Origin: an uncultured Roseovarius sp.
GTDB lineage: Bacteria; Pseudomonadota; Alphaproteobacteria; Rhodobacterales; Rhodobacteraceae
Reading direction: 5' to 3'
Assembly: GCF_913057115.1 (NCBI RefSeq)
Contig: NZ_CAJXNN010000016.1
Location: forward strand, 1 to 64,000
DNA length: 64,000 nucleotides
Positions 35,251-46,992 of the stretch are shown here, in pieces (the stretch's first letter is position 1; each line of letters opens with the position of its first letter). Under the pieces are notes generated by a model that saw only the letters and a program-made list of their open reading frames with translations, searched no databases and had not been told where the DNA came from. The position numbers and the translations under genes were made by a program.

Positions 35251-37398
35251 TTATGCCGCGTCAGCGGCTTTGAGTTCCAACCGGCGGCGATGAAGCACCG
35301 GCTCGGTATAGCCCGAGGGCTGCTCGCGCCCTTTGAAGACCAGATCGCAGGCGGCTTGGAAGGCGATGCCGTCAAAACCGGGTGCCATGGGGCGATAGCT
35401 TGGATCGTCGGCGTTCTGCCGGTCCACCACCTTGGCCATCTTTTGCATGGCTTCCATCACCTCAACCTCGCTGACCACCCCATGGTGCAACCAGTTGGCG
35501 ATATGTTGCGAACTGATCCGGCAGGTCGCGCGGTCTTCCATCAGGCCCACATCGTTGATGTCGGGCACCTTGGAACAGCCCACGCCCTGATCCACCCAGC
35601 GGACGACATAGCCAAGGATGCCTTGGGCGTTGTTTTCCACTTCCTTGAGAATCTGCTCTTTCGACCATTTCTGGAAGCTGGCCATGGGGATATCGAGCAG
35701 CGTATCGACAAAGGCGCGCCGCCCCCCGGCCTTGAGCTTGTCCTGCACGGCGAAGACATCGACCTTGTGATAGTGCAGCGCGTGCAGCGTGGCCGCCGTG
35801 GGTGAAGGGACCCAAGCGCAATTGGCGCCGGATTTGGGGTGTTCGATCTTTTGCTCCAGCATGGCGGCCATCATGTCGGGCATGGCCCACATGCCTTTGC
35901 CGATCTGGGCCTTGCCGGAAAGCCCACATTCCAGACCAATATCGACGTTCTGGTTCTCATAACCGCTGATCCATGCTTTGCGTTTGATAAAGTCTTTGCG
36001 GCTGAAGGGGCCGGCCTCCATGCTGGTGTGAATCTCGTCACCGGTGCGATCAAGGAAGCCCGTGTTGATAAAGGCCACGCGATGCGAGGCTGCGCGGATG
36101 CATTCCTTGAGGTTGACCGAGGTGCGGCGCTCTTCGTCCATCACGCCGATTTTGACGGTGTATTGCGGCAGGCCAAGGAAGCCCTCCACCTGATTGAAAA
36201 TCTCGTTGGTGAAGGCCACTTCCTCGGGGCCGTGCATCTTGGGCTTCACGATATAGATCGAGCCATGCACGGAATTGCCGCTGTCGCGCTTGAGGTCATG
36301 CATGCCGATCAGCGTGGTGATGGCAGCATCCATCAGGCCCTCGGGGATTTCATTGCCGTCGGCGTCCAGAATGGCGGGGTTGGTCATCAGGTGGCCCACG
36401 TTGCGCACCCACATCAGGGCCCGGCCCTTGAGCGTCAGGTCACTGCCATCGGGCGCGGTATAGTGGCGGTCCTCGGCCAAGCGGCGGGTGATGGTCTTGC
36501 CGCCTTTGTCGAGGTTGGCCTCAAGATTGCCCTGCATCAGGCCCAGCCAGTTGGAATAGGCCAGCACCTTATCCTCGGCATCCACGCAGGCGACCGAATC
36601 TTCGCAATCCATGATGGCCGAGACCGCGCTCTCAATCTGCACATCGGCCAAGAGCGCCTGATCGCGGCAGCCGATGAAATGGGCGCGGTCGAAGATCAAT
36701 TCCACGTGCAGCCCGTTGTTGCGCAGCAGGATGGCATCGGGGGCCTTGGGGTTGCCGCGGAAGCCGACGAATTTCTCCGGGCTGACCAGCGGGCAATCAT
36801 CCACCAGAAGCGCGCCGTCTTGGACGTAGTATCGGCGCACATCGGCGTGGCTTGTTCCGACCAGCGGGAAGGCCTCGTCCAGGAAAACGCGCGCCCGCGC
36901 CACAACGCGGGCTCCGTGGCCACGGTCATAGCCGCCTTTGGGCGGCAGGCTGCCCATGGCGTCGGTGCCATAGAGACAGTCATAAAGGCTGCCCCAGCGG
37001 GCATTGGCGGCATTCAATGCGTAACGCGCATTGGTGACCGGCACGACAAGTTGCGGCCCGGGCACCTCGGCAATTTCTGGGTCGACATTGGTGGTTTCAA
37101 TCTCGAAATCCGGGCCTTCTTCGACAAGATAGCCGATATCCTTGAGGAATTGTTTGTAGGCTTCGTGATCATGTGGCTGATTGCGGTGGCGAATATGCCA
37201 GTCGTCAATCTGCTGTTGAAGTTCGTCGCGGCGCTCAAGAAAAGCGGCGTTCTTTGGCGCCATGTCCTTGACCAGAGAGGCAAAGCCGGACCAAAACGCC
37301 CCGGGCGAGACACCCGTACCGGGCAGGGCCTTTTCATCCACGAAATTGGCCAGATCCTCGGCCACTTGCAAGCCGTGCTTTTCGATACGCTTCACCAT
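35251..37398 (-). CDS. glcB: Malate synthase G
   Basis: A 715-residue single-chain malate synthase that condenses glyoxylate with acetyl-CoA. The length fits form G. Characteristic segments include [35 protein letters not shown] and [17 protein letters not shown]; the catalytic Arg/Asp and Mg-binding Glu fall in these. The ATG at 37398 has a GGAGGGAG site. A palindromic operator is 92 bases upstream. No isocitrate lyase gene is in the window; the glyoxylate may come from glycolate or purine/ureide breakdown. Confidence 0.96.
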   Translation of the reverse strand: MVKRIEKHGLQVAEDLANFVDEKALPGTGVSPGAFWSGFASLVKDMAPKNAAFLERRDELQQQIDDWHIRHRNQPHDHEAYKQFLKDIGYLVEEGPDFEIETTNVDPEIAEVPGPQLVVPVTNARYALNAANARWGSLYDCLYGTDAMGSLPPKGGYDRGHGARVVARARVFLDEAFPLVGTSHADVRRYYVQDGALLVDDCPLVSPEKFVGFRGNPKAPDAILLRNNGLHVELIFDRAHFIGCRDQALLADVQIESAVSAIMDCEDSVACVDAEDKVLAYSNWLGLMQGNLEANLDKGGKTITRRLAEDRHYTAPDGSDLTLKGRALMWVRNVGHLMTNPAILDADGNEIPEGLMDAAITTLIGMHDLKRDSGNSVHGSIYIVKPKMHGPEEVAFTNEIFNQVEGFLGLPQYTVKIGVMDEERRTSVNLKECIRAASHRVAFINTGFLDRTGDEIHTSMEAGPFSRKDFIKRKAWISGYENQNVDIGLECGLSGKAQIGKGMWAMPDMMAAMLEQKIEHPKSGANCAWVPSPTAATLHALHYHKVDVFAVQDKLKAGGRRAFVDTLLDIPMASFQKWSKEQILKEVENNAQGILGYVVRWVDQGVGCSKVPDINDVGLMEDRATCRISSQHIANWLHHGVVSEVEVMEAMQKMAKVVDRQNADDPSYRPMAPGFDGIAFQAACDLVFKGREQPSGYTEPVLHRRRLELKAADAA

Positions 37399-37489
37399 GT
37401 CTCGCTCCCTCCCGGTCATGTTTCAAATGGGCATGCGGTTGCATGCGATTTTGGGGAAAGTAGCGGCAAAGTTTCCTATCGGCAACAAG

Positions 37490-37512
37490 ATTGGTAAAAA
37501 AGAATTACCAAT
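37490..37512. promoter_or_regulatory. Palindromic operator ATTGGTAA-N7-TTACCAAT upstream of glcB
   Basis: Perfect 8-base arms ATTGGTAA and TTACCAAT flank seven bases, in the promoter region 92 bases before glcB. The TGGT/ACCA core resembles operators of FadR-subfamily GntR regulators such as GlcC, PdhR or LldR, which respond to glycolate, pyruvate or lactate, but those usually have a shorter centre. A half-site (TTGGTAAA) recurs near 37580. No regulator gene lies beside it. Confidence 0.5.
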
Positions 37513-37593
37513 TACTGCCGTTGAGCCAAAAGGCACCAAGAAACACCGGCCCTAAAACGGTCCGGCGAAAAAGCTGTGCTTGGTAAAGTAAAA

Positions 37594-37683
37594 TGGCGGA
37601 GAGACAGGGATTCGAACCCTGGGATCCCGTGAAGGATCAACGGTTTTCGAGACCGCCCCGTTCGACCACTCCGGCACCTCTCC
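37594..37683 (-). tRNA. tRNA-Ser (anticodon CGA)
   Basis: The minus strand folds into a class II tRNA with acceptor arms GGAGAGG and TCTCTCC, anticodon loop CTCGAAA (anticodon CGA), a long variable arm (TTGATCCTTCACGGGATC), T-arm GGTTCGAATCC, discriminator G and an encoded CCA. It reads UCG serine codons. Confidence 0.95.
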
Positions 37684-37810
37684 GCGGGGGTCTGGGGGCT
37701 GCGTTTAATCGCCTCTGTCTGCTAAGACAAGGGGGTTTTGCATTGTTTGTGCAGAGTTTTTGCATAGGTTGGCGATACGGGCGAAGATCTTCGCCACGAA
37801 AGGAGATGCC

Positions 37811-38656
37811 ATGACGATCAGAGTTGCGCGCGGCCCTTTAATGACAATGGTGCTGTCAGTCATTTTGGTGTTGGTCTTTGCTGCACCGTCCAAGGCGGCG
37901 GATCGGGACCGTCTGGAAGCGTTTCTTGAGGTCACTGGCTTTGGCGTGGCCCTTGATAGCTTGGCCCTGAACGCGGCAGACGCTCCGCAAATGCTGGGCA
38001 TGCAGGCAAGTGATTTCGGCAGTGACTGGGAACGGGTCGCGCTTGACGTGTTCGATACGGACGAGATGCGCGATGTGGCGCTTGATATCCTGTCGCAAAC
38101 GCTTTCGGACGAGGATCTGGCCCACGCAGCTGGGTTTTATGCCTCGGACTTGGGGCAGCGCTTGGTTGAGGTCGAAAATGCCTCGCATATGATTGAAGAT
38201 GACAGCGCCAAGCGCGAGGACGGCGAAGAGCGTGTGGCAGACATGATGCGTGCGGGCGATGATCGCCTTCAGGTGCTCAAGGGGTTGAATGCGGCTGTGG
38301 ACCAATCCGGCAACGCGGTCCGCGCAATACAGGAAGTACAGGTCAGGTTTCTGATGGCCGCTTCGCATGCCGGGGTTCTGGACCGTTCGATTGATGAGCA
38401 ATCCCTGCGTGCGCTTTTGAAGGAGGGTGAAGACGAATTGCGCATCGAGCTCAAGGCCGGGGCCTTGGCCGGGGCGGCCTATACCTATGCGGATATTTCT
38501 ACCGAGGATTTGAAGGCCTATCGCGAGGCGCTTGAGCATCCGCAGATGCAGCGGGTTTACGAATTGATGAATGCCGTTCAGTTCGAGATCATGGCGAGCC
38601 GCTATGAGCGGCTGGCAGTGCGGATGGCTGACCTGCACCCGGGGCAAGAACTGTGA
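37811..38656 (+). CDS. DUF2059-containing exported protein (paralogue 1)
   Basis: A 281-residue protein with a signal peptide (about residues 1-30, ending SKA-AD) and an all-alpha mature part. A segment such as LSDEDLAHAAGFYASDLGQRLVEVE matches the DUF2059 pattern in which an FY.S.LGQ motif recurs. It is followed, with overlapping stop/start (TGATG), by a second member. GGAG precedes the ATG. The function is unknown; the location is probably periplasmic. Confidence 0.78.
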   Translation: MTIRVARGPLMTMVLSVILVLVFAAPSKAADRDRLEAFLEVTGFGVALDSLALNAADAPQMLGMQASDFGSDWERVALDVFDTDEMRDVALDILSQTLSDEDLAHAAGFYASDLGQRLVEVENASHMIEDDSAKREDGEERVADMMRAGDDRLQVLKGLNAAVDQSGNAVRAIQEVQVRFLMAASHAGVLDRSIDEQSLRALLKEGEDELRIELKAGALAGAAYTYADISTEDLKAYREALEHPQMQRVYELMNAVQFEIMASRYERLAVRMADLHPGQEL

Positions 38657-39483
38657 TGGCGCGCGTGATGCATCACTTCGGCCTGCTGGCGGCCCTTGTT
38701 GTCTGGCCCTTGGCCAGTTTTGCCGAGGAGGCACCGGTGCTGGATCGCCTGATGGAGGTCTTGCGGATTGCCGACACGATCGAGATCATGCGTGAAGAGG
38801 GCCGGGGCTATGGCGAGGATGTGGCCACCGAGATGCTGCCCGGAGCCGATCTTGACAGCTGGCAAAGTACCGTGATGCGGATTCATGACCCCGACCGCAT
38901 GCAGCGCGTGATCCGGCAAGGGTTTGACGCGGCTTTGACCGAGCCGGAGATGCAGGCGGTCATTGACTTCTACGGCAGTGATCTGGGGGCCGAGATCGTG
39001 GCGTTGGAGATTTCCGCGCGCCGCGCCTTCTTGGAGCCGGAGATCGAAGAGCAGGCCCGCGCCCGCTATTCCGAAGATCACCCCGATGACTCCCGTTTGC
39101 GCGGTCAGGTGGAGCAGATGATCGCGGAAAGCGATTTGGTTGAACGTAACGTGTCGGGGGCCATGAACTCGACCATGATGTTTTATCGCGGGATGATGGA
39201 TGGTGGCGAACTGGAGATGACGCAAAGTGATATGCTTGCCGATCTCTGGTCGCAAGAGGAGGCCTTTCGCAGTGACTCGGAAAACTGGTTGGGAGCGTTC
39301 TTGATGATGGCTTATGACCCGCTTTCTGCCGAGGATTTGGAAAGGTTTCTGGCGTTCTGGCGCGAGGATGCGGGGCGCGTCTTCAACAGTGCCATGTTCA
39401 AATCCTTCGACAGAATGTACGAGGAGCTTTCCTATTTGATGGGGCAGGCCGTGGCGCAGCACATGCAGAGTGAGAAACTCTGA
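38656..39483 (+). CDS. DUF2059-containing exported protein (paralogue 2)
   Basis: A 275-residue protein with signal peptide (residues ~1-20, ending ASFA-EE) and the same helical layout as the gene before it (LTEPEMQAVIDFYGSDLGAEIVALE matches LSDEDLAHAAGFYASDLGQ). The ATG overlaps the TGA of the first paralogue, so they are made together, possibly as a pair. The function is unknown. Confidence 0.78.
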   Translation: MARVMHHFGLLAALVVWPLASFAEEAPVLDRLMEVLRIADTIEIMREEGRGYGEDVATEMLPGADLDSWQSTVMRIHDPDRMQRVIRQGFDAALTEPEMQAVIDFYGSDLGAEIVALEISARRAFLEPEIEEQARARYSEDHPDDSRLRGQVEQMIAESDLVERNVSGAMNSTMMFYRGMMDGGELEMTQSDMLADLWSQEEAFRSDSENWLGAFLMMAYDPLSAEDLERFLAFWREDAGRVFNSAMFKSFDRMYEELSYLMGQAVAQHMQSEKL

Positions 39484-39503
39484 GTTGGAACGTGTAGACC
39501 CCC

Positions 39504-39532
39504 TTGACTTTAAGCTCGATCTTTTGAATAAG
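39504..39532 (+). promoter_or_regulatory. Putative promoter in the rplU leader
   Basis: TTGACT is followed after 17 bases by AATAAG, about 140 bases before the rplU start. The -10 match is weak. The long leader (39533-39673) could hold a ribosomal-protein autoregulatory structure, but I could not fold it. Confidence 0.3.
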
Positions 39533-39673
39533 CGCGCAACCCGGCAGCAGTCGCTGTACGGGCATGTATGAATTACGCCCATGACAGGGCGCGCAGTTCG
39601 AGGGTGGCCAAGGGCCGACAACGTCCGCCAAGGCGGGGACCACAGGACGCGGCAACGGAAAAGGAAGACGCAG

Positions 39674-40354
39674 ATGTTTGCGGTCATCAAGACCGGTGGC
39701 AAGCAGTACAAGGTGCAGTCGGGTGACATGCTCCGTGTGGAAAAGCTTGCAGCGGACGCCGGTGAGAAAGTCCAATTCAACGAAATTCTGATGCTCGGCG
39801 GTGATAAACCGGTCGTGGGCGCACCTTTGGTGGACGGCGCAGCCGTTCAGGCCGAAGTCGTCGATCAGGTGAAGGGTGACAAGGTCATCAACTTCGTCAA
39901 GCGCCGCCGTAAGCACAGCTCTAAGCGGACCGTTGGCCACCGCCAGCAATTGACGCTTCTGCGCGTCACCGAGATCCTTGAAAAAGGCGCTGACAAATCG
40001 GGCGTGAAAGCCGCTGTTGGCGCAGGTTCGATTGCGGCTGTGGCCGCTGGTGCCGCCGCTGCTGCAAAGCCTGCCAAAAAAGCTGAGCCGAAAAAGGCCG
40101 AAGCCAAGGCAGAGCCGAAGAAAGCCGCCCCCAAGAAAGCCGCCAAGGCCGATGCGGGCGACGACCTCAAGGAATTGAGCGGTGTTGGCCCGGCGCTTGA
40201 GAAGAAATTGCACGAAGCAGGCGTCACCACCTTTGCCCAAATCGCGGCATGGACGGAAGCAGACGTTGCTGATATGGACGAGAAACTGTCGTTCAAAGGC
40301 CGGATCGAGCGCGAAGGCTGGATCGAACAGGCCAAAGAACTGGCTAAAGGTTAA
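39674..40354 (+). CDS. rplU: 50S ribosomal protein L21 with helix-hairpin-helix tail
   Basis: A 226-residue L21, about twice the bacterial norm. Residues 1-103 are the canonical L21 beta-barrel ([30 protein letters not shown]). Residues ~115-160 form a linker almost entirely of Ala, Lys, Pro and Glu. Residues 161-226 include [16 protein letters not shown], a helix-hairpin-helix nucleic-acid-binding motif, and [17 protein letters not shown]. The extension may contact rRNA or DNA. It is followed 11 bases later by rpmA, the usual pair. Confidence 0.93.
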   Translation: MFAVIKTGGKQYKVQSGDMLRVEKLAADAGEKVQFNEILMLGGDKPVVGAPLVDGAAVQAEVVDQVKGDKVINFVKRRRKHSSKRTVGHRQQLTLLRVTEILEKGADKSGVKAAVGAGSIAAVAAGAAAAAKPAKKAEPKKAEAKAEPKKAAPKKAAKADAGDDLKELSGVGPALEKKLHEAGVTTFAQIAAWTEADVADMDEKLSFKGRIEREGWIEQAKELAKG

Positions 40355-40365
40355 GGAGAGACCCA

Positions 40366-40635
40366 ATGGCACACAAGAAAGCAGGCGGTTCATCCCGTAA
40401 CGGTCGCGACTCTGCCGGTCGTCGCCTTGGCGTCAAGAAATACGGCGGTCAGTCGGTCATTCCCGGCAACATCATCGCGCGTCAGCGCGGTAACAAGTTC
40501 TGGCCGGGTGAAGGTGTGGGTCAAGGCAAAGACCACACGCTGTTTGCTGTCGTTGAAGGGAACGTGAAGTTCCACAAGGGCATCAAAGGCCGCACCTTTG
40601 TATCGGTTCTGCCAGTGGCGGAGGCCGCCGAGTAA
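40366..40635 (+). CDS. rpmA: 50S ribosomal protein L27
   Basis: An 89-residue L27 whose N-terminus [16 protein letters not shown] reaches the peptidyl-transferase centre and matches the family exactly, followed by [10 protein letters not shown] and GNIIARQRG. It lacks the cleaved N-terminal extension of Firmicutes. A clear terminator stands 28 bases after the stop. Confidence 0.97.
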   Translation: MAHKKAGGSSRNGRDSAGRRLGVKKYGGQSVIPGNIIARQRGNKFWPGEGVGQGKDHTLFAVVEGNVKFHKGIKGRTFVSVLPVAEAAE

Positions 40636-40663
40636 GCCGACCTTACGATATTTGAATCAAAAG

Positions 40664-40690
40664 GGGATCGGCGCCGCCGGTCCCTTTTTT
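40664..40690 (+). terminator. Rho-independent terminator after rpmA
   Basis: Arms GGGATCGGC and GCCGGTCCC (one G-U pair) around GCC are followed immediately by six T (40685-40690). It ends the rplU-rpmA unit and lies 20 bases before the LysE gene. Confidence 0.85.
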
Positions 40691-40709
40691 CTTTGCAGGA
40701 GGCAACCGC

Positions 40710-41315
40710 ATGGGCGTTGCCGTGATCAGTTTTCTGGCCTTCGCTGCCAGCCAGGTGGGCACGCCGGGGCCCGCCAACATGGCGCTTTTGGCCACAGGCG
40801 CGCGCTTTGGCTTCCGTACGGCCTTGCCGTTCGTGGCAGGCGTGGCGCTTGGCAAGCAACTGATCATCTGGCCCGTGGGTTTTGGCTTGATGGAACTGGC
40901 GGCACAGGCGCCTTGGGTGTTTACCGCGCTCAAATATGCCTCGGCGGCCTATATCTTCTGGTTGGCGTGGAAAGTGGCCAACCTGCGACTGGATCACGGG
41001 CGCGAGGTGGAGCGCGTGCCGGGGTTCGTGGCGGGGCTGATCGTGCATCCGCTCAATCCAAAGGCCTGGGCGATGATTGTGGCCGGGTTTACCAATTTCG
41101 TGGCTCCCGGCACGCCCGCGCTTCAGGCAACCATGGTGATCGCGGCGGGCCTTCTGGCCTTGCAGCTTTTGTTGCATCCGGTCTGGACCTTCGCGGGAGA
41201 CCGGATTGCCCGCACCGTCGCCGGAACGCCAGCGGAAAAATACCTTATGTGGACCTTGGCGGGATTAACCGTCGCCTCGGTCTTGTTCGTGCTGTTTGGA
41301 GGAGGACAGGCATGA
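40710..41315 (+). CDS. LysE/RhtB-family amino-acid exporter
   Basis: A 201-residue protein with about six transmembrane helices and the N-terminal family motif SQVGTPGPANMALLATGARFG (P-G-P near residue 20). Members export lysine, threonine, homoserine lactone or similar amino-acid compounds. A GGAGG site precedes the ATG. Its TGA overlaps the start of the following GNAT gene (ATGA), suggesting joint function. The substrate is not known. Confidence 0.85.
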   Translation: MGVAVISFLAFAASQVGTPGPANMALLATGARFGFRTALPFVAGVALGKQLIIWPVGFGLMELAAQAPWVFTALKYASAAYIFWLAWKVANLRLDHGREVERVPGFVAGLIVHPLNPKAWAMIVAGFTNFVAPGTPALQATMVIAAGLLALQLLLHPVWTFAGDRIARTVAGTPAEKYLMWTLAGLTVASVLFVLFGGGQA

Positions 41316-41851
41316 CGATGGAAACACGGATCGACCAACCGTTGATCGAAGGCGATCGCTTTGACCTGCGGCCTTTGCGGGACTCGGACCGAGGGTTGAT
41401 CGAGTTTTATGCAGGCGATGAGCGTGTGGCGGCGATGACCTCGTCGATCCCGCACCCCTTGCCGCCGGGCACGACCGAGGCCTTTATCACCCGCGCGCAG
41501 GCCCCTGACCGGGCCGAGGATGTCTGGGCCATGGATGGCACCAAGCAAGGCGGCCCCGAGGTCATGGGCCTGATTGGCCTGACGCGGATTGAGCAAGGTC
41601 AGTCCGAGGTTGGCTTTTGGGTGGCACCAGCCTTTTGGAACAGCGGCGTGGCATCGGCCGCGTTGGAGACGCTCCTTGGGGCCAATCCACATGCCTGCAA
41701 GACCTTTTTCGCCAGCGTGTTTCAGGATAACCCGGCCTCGGCACGGGTTTTGACGAACAGCGGTTTCGCCTATCTTGGCGATGCCGAAACATTCTCGGTC
41801 GCGCGGGGGGCCAAGGTGCCCACCTGGACCTATAGCCGCAAAGCGGATTGA
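41312..41851 (+). CDS. GNAT-family N-acetyltransferase
   Basis: A 179-residue RimJ/RimL-like acetyltransferase (EGDRFDLRPLRDSDRG at the start, GLIGLTRI, EVGFWVAPAFWNSGVA, VFQDNPASARVLTNSGF). The WnSG-A and NpaS-rvl motifs are characteristic of this subgroup. A GGAGGA site precedes the ATG, and the gene overlaps lysE by four bases. It may acetylate a protein N-terminus or a small amine. obgE follows 31 bases downstream. Confidence 0.88.
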   Translation: MTMETRIDQPLIEGDRFDLRPLRDSDRGLIEFYAGDERVAAMTSSIPHPLPPGTTEAFITRAQAPDRAEDVWAMDGTKQGGPEVMGLIGLTRIEQGQSEVGFWVAPAFWNSGVASAALETLLGANPHACKTFFASVFQDNPASARVLTNSGFAYLGDAETFSVARGAKVPTWTYSRKAD

Positions 41852-41873
41852 GGCCGCAGCGGCCTTTGCGTAA

Positions 41874-44014
<2,141 letters not shown>

Positions 44015-44035
44015 GAGATTGAACAGGATTTGACG

Positions 44036-45301
44036 ATGAAAGACCTTGAAAACATCCCCGCCCTGATGGCCGACATCGGAATGCGCGCCCGCGCCGCCTC
44101 GGCTGAATTGGCCGTGGCCACATCGCAGGCGAAACAAACTGCGCTTGAGGCCGCCGCCGATGCGGTTTGGGCCCGCCGCGCCGAGATTATCGAGGCCAAT
44201 GCCAAGGATCTGGACTTCGGCCGCGAGAAGGGCCTGTCGGATGCCATGATGGACCGGCTTTTGCTCAATGAGGACCGCATTCAAGGCATTTGCGACGGGC
44301 TGCGCGCCGTTGCGGCCCAAGACGATCCGGTGGGCGAAGTTCTGGCCGAATGGGATATGGAGAGCGGCTTGCACATCCGCCGTGTTCGCACGCCTTTGGG
44401 CGTCATCGGGGTGATCTATGAGAGCCGACCGAATGTGACCGCCGATGCGGGCGCGCTGTGCCTCAAATCGGGTAATGCGGTTATCTTGCGAGGTGGTTCG
44501 GAAAGTTTCCATTCCTCAGGGGCCATTCATGCCTGCCTTGTCGATGGCCTCAAATCAGCGGGCTTGCCCGAAGATGCCGTGCAACTGGTGCCCACCCGCG
44601 AACGTGCAGCGGTCTCCGAAATGCTTCGCATGACCGATTATATTGACGTGATCGTGCCGCGCGGGGGCAAGGGCCTTGTGGGGCTTGTCCAGCGCGAGGC
44701 GCGGGTGCCGGTGTTCGCCCATCTCGAAGGCATCGTGCATATCTACATCGACAAGGCGGCTGACCCTGAAAAGGCGCTACGAGTGGTGATGAACGCCAAG
44801 ACACGGCGCACGGGCATTTGCGGCGCGGCTGAATGCCTTTTGATCCACAAGGATGTCGTGGACACCATAGGCCAGGGGGTCGTTCGCGCGCTGATGGATG
44901 CCGGCGTTGAGGTGCGGGCCGATGAGACCCTGCAAGCCATCAAAGGCACCCATGCCGCCGGAGATGGCGACTGGGGATGTGAATACCTAGACAAGATTAT
45001 CGCCGCGAAGGTGGTCGAGGATATAGACGGGGCTATTGAGCATATCCGCAGGCATCACTCGCAGCATACCGATTGCATCATCACCGAAGATGACGCTGCC
45101 GCGGATAGGTTTTTCGCCCGGCTCGATAGTGCAATCTTGATGCGCAATGCCTCAACCCAGTTCGCTGATGGTGGCGAATTCGGCATGGGTGCCGAGATCG
45201 GTATCGCCACCGGCAAGATGCATGCGCGTGGCCCGGTTGGCGCCGCGCAATTGACCAGTTTCAAATACCTGGTCGAGGGCGATGGCGCGATCCGCAATTA
45301 A
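44036..45301 (+). CDS. proA: Gamma-glutamyl phosphate reductase
   Basis: A 421-residue aldehyde-dehydrogenase-fold enzyme, NADPH-dependent, second step of proline synthesis. The catalytic Cys lies in [15 protein letters not shown] (around residue 262), the cofactor pocket in [14 protein letters not shown]. The ATG at 44036 has AGGA seven bases upstream. Its TAA overlaps the chpT stop on the other strand. Confidence 0.96.
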   Translation: MKDLENIPALMADIGMRARAASAELAVATSQAKQTALEAAADAVWARRAEIIEANAKDLDFGREKGLSDAMMDRLLLNEDRIQGICDGLRAVAAQDDPVGEVLAEWDMESGLHIRRVRTPLGVIGVIYESRPNVTADAGALCLKSGNAVILRGGSESFHSSGAIHACLVDGLKSAGLPEDAVQLVPTRERAAVSEMLRMTDYIDVIVPRGGKGLVGLVQREARVPVFAHLEGIVHIYIDKAADPEKALRVVMNAKTRRTGICGAAECLLIHKDVVDTIGQGVVRALMDAGVEVRADETLQAIKGTHAAGDGDWGCEYLDKIIAAKVVEDIDGAIEHIRRHHSQHTDCIITEDDAAADRFFARLDSAILMRNASTQFADGGEFGMGAEIGIATGKMHARGPVGAAQLTSFKYLVEGDGAIRN

Positions 45302-45894
45302 AGCGCGAGGCGGGCCTCGCCTTGGCTGAGCCTGTAGGTACAGGTTTTGCCACGTTCGGCCAAAAGGCGTGGCAAAAGCGCGAATTGAACCTGCGATGGA
45401 GCGATATCGCGATTTGGATAGGGACGGCCGAGATTTTCCCAAATCGATGGATCGGCCATGATGCGCGGGCCGGTCGCGATCAAGGTAAATGCTCTTTGCT
45501 CCTGCGTTACGGTTATGGTGCCACCTTGGGGAATGGCCTGTTCGCAACACAGTAGGGCCAGCATGAGCACTTGGGCATCCGCGCGTGGAAGCTCCAAAGG
45601 CGGGGTCCAATCGATTGTGACCCGGCTCTTGTCATAGACGTCTTTGAGGATGCCTCGAATCTCTTCACCGCTGGTGCTCTGGTCCGGCGTTGCCTGTCCA
45701 AATGCCAGACGAAAAAGCCGGATACGGGCATTGGCATTGGCCGCGCTTTCATTGACAAGGTCGAGCTCGGGGCCTTGGCCGCCAGCCATCGACATCAGTT
45801 CAAGCCCATTGGTGACAGCGCCAATCGGGCTTATCAGGTCATGGCAAATGCGAGACCCTATCAGGGCGGCGAGGTTATCGGTATGCTGGCCCAT
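45298..45894 (-). CDS. chpT: Histidine phosphotransferase ChpT
   Basis: A 198-residue protein with the phosphoacceptor helix [21 protein letters not shown] (His around residue 18), then a degenerate ATPase-like domain, as in ChpT. ChpT carries phosphoryl groups from CckA to the response regulators CtrA and CpdR, controlling cell cycle, motility and gene transfer agents in Rhodobacterales. The start at 45894 gives the family N-terminus. It converges on proA with a four-base overlap of stops. Confidence 0.88.
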   Translation of the reverse strand: MGQHTDNLAALIGSRICHDLISPIGAVTNGLELMSMAGGQGPELDLVNESAANANARIRLFRLAFGQATPDQSTSGEEIRGILKDVYDKSRVTIDWTPPLELPRADAQVLMLALLCCEQAIPQGGTITVTQEQRAFTLIATGPRIMADPSIWENLGRPYPNRDIAPSQVQFALLPRLLAERGKTCTYRLSQGEARLAL

Positions 45895-45932
45895 GACTTC
45901 CCTTCCCAAGAGGCGTGAGCGACGTGACAAAC

Positions 45933-46127
45933 ATGAACTCAATACTCGAACCCGGCATGCTGGTGCGTCACCCGACACAGCCCGATTGGGGCACGGGACA
46001 GGTGCAATCCAACATCGCGGGCAAGGTCACAGTGAACTTTCCCGACCATGGGAAAGTGGTGTTTGATGGTGCCCGCGTAGAACTGTTACCTGTCTTTGAT
46101 GACTCATCAGGGTTACCAGAGGGTTAA
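45933..46127 (+). CDS. DUF3553-domain protein
   Basis: A 64-residue protein, MNSILEPGMLVRHPTQPDWGTGQVQSN..., with the DUF3553 pattern (GxLVRHP, WGxGQV, VNFxDxGKVV) seen in small proteins and in the tail of UvrD-like helicases, where it resembles a DNA- or RNA-polymerase-binding SH3 fold. A GTG at 45915 is an alternative start. It is divergent from chpT with only 38 bases between. The function is unknown. Confidence 0.75.
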   Translation: MNSILEPGMLVRHPTQPDWGTGQVQSNIAGKVTVNFPDHGKVVFDGARVELLPVFDDSSGLPEG

Positions 46128-46227
46128 CACAACCTATGCGGTTGTAAAAGAGCGTTGCCGGCTGGCCGTTGCCAACCGGGCTTTGCCTGCATAAAACGCC
46201 TGACAGGCAAGGGGGCGAGGGCAAATC

Positions 46228-46992
46228 ATGGATGCTGAGCCGAGGTTTCGGGTAAAGCTGGCAGAAACACAGGCAGAGCTGCGCGCGGCGCAGGCGTTGC
46301 GCTATCGTGTCTTTGTGCAGGAACTCGGCGGTGATGGCCCGTTGGTCGACCATGAGTCGGGTTTGGAGCGGGATAGGTTTGATCCGTTCTTTGACCATCT
46401 GTTGCTACTGGATGATGCGAAAAATGGCTCAGTCGTCGGGGTCTACCGTGTGTTGCGCGATGATCAGGCGGCGCGCGCCGGGCAGTTCTATTCGGAGGAC
46501 GAGTATGATTTGAGGGTGCTCAAGTCTTCGGGTCGGCGGTTGTTGGAACTGGGCCGCTCTTGTTTGGAAGCGGAGTATCGCGGCGGTGCGGCCATGTTTC
46601 ACCTTTGGCAGGGATTGGCACGCTATGTCACGGACCATGACATAGACATTCTGTTTGGCGTGGCCAGTTTCCATGGCACGGATGCCAGCCATCTGGCGCA
46701 GCCCCTGTCGATGCTGTATCACAACCATCTTGCGCCAGAGGCTCTGCGCGTGCGGGCGCATGAGGCGGCTTTTCAGGACATGAACCTGATTCCAAAGGAA
46801 AAATTGAACAGGGTATCAGCCATGAAACAGGTGCCCGCCTTGATCAAGGCCTATCTTCGTCTTGGTGGCTATGTGGGCGAAGGGGCCTTCGTGGACCGTG
46901 CTTTCAATACGACGGATGTCTGCCTTGTGATGGATGCGGCAACTATGAGTGAAAAGCAAAAAAGCATTTATACACGAGGCGTTAGGAAGTGA
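46228..46992 (+). CDS. olsB: Ornithine-acyl-ACP N-acyltransferase OlsB
   Basis: A 254-residue GNAT-fold enzyme that transfers a 3-hydroxyacyl chain from acyl-ACP to ornithine, making lyso-ornithine lipid. Motifs AQALRYRVFVQELGGDG, LELGRSCLEAEYRGG and FGVASFHGTDA are family features. It overlaps the olsA start by four bases. Ornithine lipids replace phospholipids when phosphate is scarce. The paralogue at 26546 is less similar to classical OlsB. Confidence 0.9.
   Translation: MDAEPRFRVKLAETQAELRAAQALRYRVFVQELGGDGPLVDHESGLERDRFDPFFDHLLLLDDAKNGSVVGVYRVLRDDQAARAGQFYSEDEYDLRVLKSSGRRLLELGRSCLEAEYRGGAAMFHLWQGLARYVTDHDIDILFGVASFHGTDASHLAQPLSMLYHNHLAPEALRVRAHEAAFQDMNLIPKEKLNRVSAMKQVPALIKAYLRLGGYVGEGAFVDRAFNTTDVCLVMDAATMSEKQKSIYTRGVRK

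Noticed and set aside
35839..37497. 552-aa plus-strand open frame
   Set aside because: It is a shadow of glcB; the malate synthase frame is unmistakable.
46131..46151. Stem ACAACC/GGTTGT after the DUF3553 gene as a terminator
   Set aside because: The stem is six pairs and is followed by A-rich, not T-rich, sequence, so it was not listed as a terminator.
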